Of a stretch of 64,000 bases of DNA, positions 61,336 to 64,000 are shown in pieces. The notes under the pieces were generated by a model. That model saw only the letters and a list, made by a program, of their open reading frames with translations. It did no database searches and was not told the origin of the DNA. This stretch comes from Calothrix sp. C42_A2020_038 (GTDB lineage Bacteria > Cyanobacteriota > Cyanobacteriia > Cyanobacteriales > Nostocaceae), in the NCBI GenBank assembly GCA_015272395.1, contig JACYLQ010000001.1, forward strand, positions 496,001 through 560,000. The letters run 5' to 3'. The position numbers and the translations under genes were made by a program. Numbering within the stretch: the first letter of the stretch is position 1; each line of letters starts with the position of its first letter.

Positions 61336-62966
61336 TAAAATACACTGTAACTGTTATTGACACTACAGGAAAACAAAACTACATATTCAATAGTAATCGT
61401 TTACGGGAAAATACAGGAGCATCTTTTTTATTATCACAGGCTACTAAAGATTGGATTGAAGATATTTTAGAGCAAAAATTCAATGTCCCAAAAGATAGAC
61501 AAGAGGATGCTATTGAAAAAACTCAACTCAATGCAGAAATAATCTATGCAAATGGTGGTAATGCTTTAATTATATTCAAATCACGTGAAATTGCAGTTGA
61601 ATTTACCCAGGTTTTGAGTAGAAAAGTCTTAGAAAAAGCTCCAGGAATTAACTTACTGGTTGCACATAAGGATTTTGATTGGAATGACGAAAGTGACAGT
61701 AACTTATATGAAATTGTTGAGGAATTAAAGAAATATGATATTGAACGTCAAAAATATGAGCGAATATCTTCTGTTCCACTACTAGGTTTGGGAGTAACTG
61801 CTAGTTGTAATTCAACTTTGCTTCCCGCAGTAGGTAAAAGCGAAAAATATGTTGACTATGGTGATGAGGAGGATGCAGATAGCTATCTAGTTTCTACTGA
61901 GACTAAGAGAAAGCTAGAAGTTGTCAGTCAAGCGAATACAAAACTACAAGAAATATTTGCAAATGAAGTCGATCGCAATATTTACAAGTTTCCTTATCGT
62001 ACTGACCATTTAGGTCGTTCTAAAGGTGAATCTAGCTATGCAGCAGTGATTCATGTTGATGGTAATGGAATGGGAAATCGGTTTAAAGAGCATGGTAAAG
62101 GAAAAACGAACCGCAACTATATCAATGCAATGCGAGATTTTTCTAAAAGCGTTGATAAAGCTGGAATAAATGCTCTCAAAGCAGTTGCAGGTATTCTTGT
62201 TAAATCTATTCAAGAAGGAAAAGTATCAGGTAGCCTTGGAGAATTTAACTTAAATTCTCAATCTTATTTACCGTTTCGTCCTTTAGTCTACGCCGGAGAC
62301 GATATTACATTTATTTGTGAAGGTCGATTAGGTATTGAATTGGCAGCATTATTTCTCCGAAAATTTGAAGAACAAGAAGTTACTGATGGTAAACCTTTAA
62401 CAGCTTGTGCTGGTGTTTGCGTTGTCAAAACTCATTATCCTTTTGCCCGAGCTTATACTATTAGCGAAGAATTATGCAAATCAGCCAAGAAATTTGTCAA
62501 AGAGAATAAATATGGGGATGAATCTTTTTCTGCTTTGGATTGGCATTTGGCAGCAAGTGGTTTAATTGGTTCAATATCCGAGATTCGCGATCGCGAGTAT
62601 AAAATCAAGAAGAATCAGGATATTTACGATTTGACAATGCGTCCGGTACGTTTACAAAATGATAGTAGTGATTGGTGTACTTGGGAAGGTTTTACTCAAG
62701 TTGTTAAGGAGTTTAGAACAGGGAAGGATTGGCAAGGTAAACAGAATAAAGTGATGGCTTTACGGGAGGTTCTGCGTCAAGCTTCCGATAAAGCAGTTGA
62801 AGAATTTTTGCGAAATTATAGCAAGTCATCACCATTACAACTGCCATTGTTTCCAGAGTCTAGTGGGCAAAATGAACAGTTAGCAAAAAAGGCTTGGCTT
62901 AATAAACGTTGTGGATATTTTGATGCGATTGAAGCAATGGAATTTTATCTGGGGTTAGAAGATTAA
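61332..62966 (+). CDS. cas10: compact Cas10-like protein without HD domain
   Basis: 544 residues. The first palm-like domain includes YANGGNALIIFKS (72-84). The second holds YAAVIHVDGNGMGNRF (DGNGMG at 243-248) and the cyclase motif YAGDDITF (AGDD at 321-324, instead of GGDD with both Asp kept). FARAYTISEELCKSAKKFVKE and FSALDWHL follow, as in Cas10/Cmr2. There is no N-terminal HD nuclease and no zinc finger. This fits subtype III-D, where Cas10 usually lacks HD. Cyclic oligoadenylate synthesis for the adjacent CARF protein is likely. The next gene starts with no gap. Confidence 0.85.
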   Translation: MIKYTVTVIDTTGKQNYIFNSNRLRENTGASFLLSQATKDWIEDILEQKFNVPKDRQEDAIEKTQLNAEIIYANGGNALIIFKSREIAVEFTQVLSRKVLEKAPGINLLVAHKDFDWNDESDSNLYEIVEELKKYDIERQKYERISSVPLLGLGVTASCNSTLLPAVGKSEKYVDYGDEEDADSYLVSTETKRKLEVVSQANTKLQEIFANEVDRNIYKFPYRTDHLGRSKGESSYAAVIHVDGNGMGNRFKEHGKGKTNRNYINAMRDFSKSVDKAGINALKAVAGILVKSIQEGKVSGSLGEFNLNSQSYLPFRPLVYAGDDITFICEGRLGIELAALFLRKFEEQEVTDGKPLTACAGVCVVKTHYPFARAYTISEELCKSAKKFVKENKYGDESFSALDWHLAASGLIGSISEIRDREYKIKKNQDIYDLTMRPVRLQNDSSDWCTWEGFTQVVKEFRTGKDWQGKQNKVMALREVLRQASDKAVEEFLRNYSKSSPLQLPLFPESSGQNEQLAKKAWLNKRCGYFDAIEAMEFYLGLED

Positions 62967-63629
62967 ATGATTAAATATCAACTGAAAATTCAACTTTTAA
63001 GCGATACAACATTTGGTAGAGGCGACGGTGTTGCAGGATTAATCGACCAAGAAGTTGAATATGATTCCTCTGGTTTTCCATATTTGCGTGGACGAACATT
63101 AAAGGGTTTATTAAGTGAAGAATGTGATAATTTATTAGTAACTTTACCTCCCGATATCCGTACTTATTGGGAAAATATTGCTTGTACTTTATTTGGTTCA
63201 TCTGGCAGCACTTTAGAAACTACAGGAGTGATGCATGTTAGTGATGCATGTCTACCAGAGGATTTACGAGAAGTCGTAAGTTGGCAAATAAAAAATAAGG
63301 AACTAACAGAAAAAGATATTCTAAATTCTCTAACTACTATTCGTCGTCAAACTGCTATTGATAATCAAACTTGTGTTGCAGATAAAGGAAGTTTACGCTC
63401 TTTTCGAGTCATTATCCGTCAGCTTGAATTTATGGCAGATTTAGTATTTGATAATCAGCCTAGTGATGAAATATTATCACTTGTATATGTAAGTACATTG
63501 TCTTTAAGACGAGTCGGAAGTGGACGCAATCGGGGTAGGGGTAATGTTAAATGTACCCTGTCTAATATTTCCGAAGAAGTTATGAATCACTACGTCAACA
63601 TATTTGGTCAAATTCCAGAGATAGCTTAA
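62967..63629 (+). CDS. RAMP protein of Cas7/Csm3 type
   Basis: 220 residues with a ferredoxin-like RRM-type fold: LKIQLLSDTTFGRGDG (first strand and loop), PYLRGRTLKGLLSEECD (the palm-region motif), TTIRRQTAIDNQT (thumb with basic residues), and the glycine-rich loop LRRVGSGRNRGRGNVK that binds crRNA. Such backbone subunits form the helical spine of type III complexes, with an Asp in the loop before the thumb cutting target RNA; the corresponding residue is not assigned. ATG directly follows the cas10 stop. Confidence 0.88.
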   Translation: MIKYQLKIQLLSDTTFGRGDGVAGLIDQEVEYDSSGFPYLRGRTLKGLLSEECDNLLVTLPPDIRTYWENIACTLFGSSGSTLETTGVMHVSDACLPEDLREVVSWQIKNKELTEKDILNSLTTIRRQTAIDNQTCVADKGSLRSFRVIIRQLEFMADLVFDNQPSDEILSLVYVSTLSLRRVGSGRNRGRGNVKCTLSNISEEVMNHYVNIFGQIPEIA

Positions 63630-64000
63630 ATGAAAGTAATTACTTTTTCTTTGTATACTCAACAACCACTACTTGCAACTTCATTTCAAGGAGACCCAAA
63701 TAGTGATGTTTCCTATTCTTATATTCCAGGTAGTATGATTCGTGGTGGAATAATTGGACGTTATCTGAAGCAACATGGTTTGCAGGAGCTTGATTTAGAT
63801 AATGATGAGGTTAAACGTTTATTTTTTGATGGTAATAGTACAAAGTATCTCAATGCTTATTTACTCAGTAATGAGGGTAAAAGGACTTTACCTGTTATGC
63901 GTTCTTGGTTTAAAGAAAAGGATGCAGAATTAAATGATGAATCTCCAGAAATCAAGGTTTTCGATTTTGGTATTGATAGAAGTGATGTATTAGAGAATCC
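63630..64000 (+). CDS. csx10: Csx10-like RAMP protein, 5' part
   Basis: The visible 123 residues begin MKVITFSLYTQQPLLATSFQ, then SYIPGSMIRGGIIGRYL, VKRLFFDGNSTKYLNAYLL, and RTLPVMRSWFKEKD, which I recognise as the Csx10 family, a Cas5-like RAMP specific for subtype III-D. The frame is open at the right window edge. ATG follows the preceding stop without gap. Its presence fixes the subtype as III-D. Confidence 0.85.
   Translation, partial: MKVITFSLYTQQPLLATSFQGDPNSDVSYSYIPGSMIRGGIIGRYLKQHGLQELDLDNDEVKRLFFDGNSTKYLNAYLLSNEGKRTLPVMRSWFKEKDAELNDESPEIKVFDFGIDRSDVLEN

Noticed and set aside
59100-64000. CRISPR array near the type III-D genes
   Set aside because: I found no regularly spaced direct repeats of 28-40 bases on either strand in this window; the array may lie further right.

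Overview
The window is cyanobacterial chromosomal DNA, AT-rich and most likely from a filamentous, Nostocales-type organism. The evidence is a DXCF-type cyanobacteriochrome kinase with an Rcp1-like regulator, CHASE2 and CHAT/TPR proteins, a PEP-CTERM protein, DUF928, Uma2 and DUF2887 nucleases, a TonB receptor with an AMIN domain, many short intergenic palindromes, and HIP1 octamers (GCGATCGC) in part of the window. I see no rRNA, no tRNA, no intact transposase and no CRISPR array.

Layout. 0-11 kb: small membrane protein, glycosyltransferase-like protein, ABC exporter, GNAT, a DUF62 SAM-hydrolase-like protein, a heparan-type acyltransferase, PrxQ, then a JAMM peptidase next to an E1-like/rhodanese protein, and a PEP-CTERM protein. 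11-20 kb: an SDR, then a minus-strand run of CHASE2 hybrid kinase, DUF928 protein, CHAT/TPR protein and a haemagglutinin-like secreted protein. 20-27.6 kb: alpha/beta hydrolase, CrtISO/RetSat-like oxidoreductase, a fused acyl-CoA synthetase-GNAT protein, and phosphofructokinase. 27.7-31.2 kb: ferrous iron uptake operon feoA-feoA-feoB-feoC. 31.5-35.6 kb: light-sensing phosphorelay operon ending in a kinase remnant. 36-41 kb: nucleoside transporter, GH74-like lipoprotein, secreted protein.

41.4-48 kb is a siderophore-uptake island: PD-(D/E)XK protein, AraC regulator, TonB receptor and binding lipoprotein, with no permease. 48.2-55.2 kb holds a Uma2 nuclease, PstS, a metallophosphoesterase, a fused PstC-PstA permease, a pentapeptide-repeat gene fragment, and a polymer-forming membrane protein. 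55.5-59 kb holds a WD40 protein, a small membrane protein, and a MarR-controlled Fe-S/SCP2 oxidoreductase. 59.5-64 kb holds a damaged HigA/WYL-like junction and then a tightly packed CRISPR type III-D module: Card1/Can2-like CARF nuclease, compact Cas10 without HD domain, a Cas7-like RAMP, and the start of Csx10. The module runs off the right edge.

The most striking large-scale signal is composition. GGCGCC is very frequent (about 55-60 copies by eye) over 0-41.4 kb and 48.1-54.8 kb, where GCGATCGC is almost absent (one copy). In 41.4-48.1 kb and 54.8-64 kb I see no GGCGCC, and 12 of the window's 13 GCGATCGC sites. This suggests that the siderophore island and the CRISPR-bearing right end came from a HIP1-rich cyanobacterium and sit in a backbone with a different favoured palindrome.
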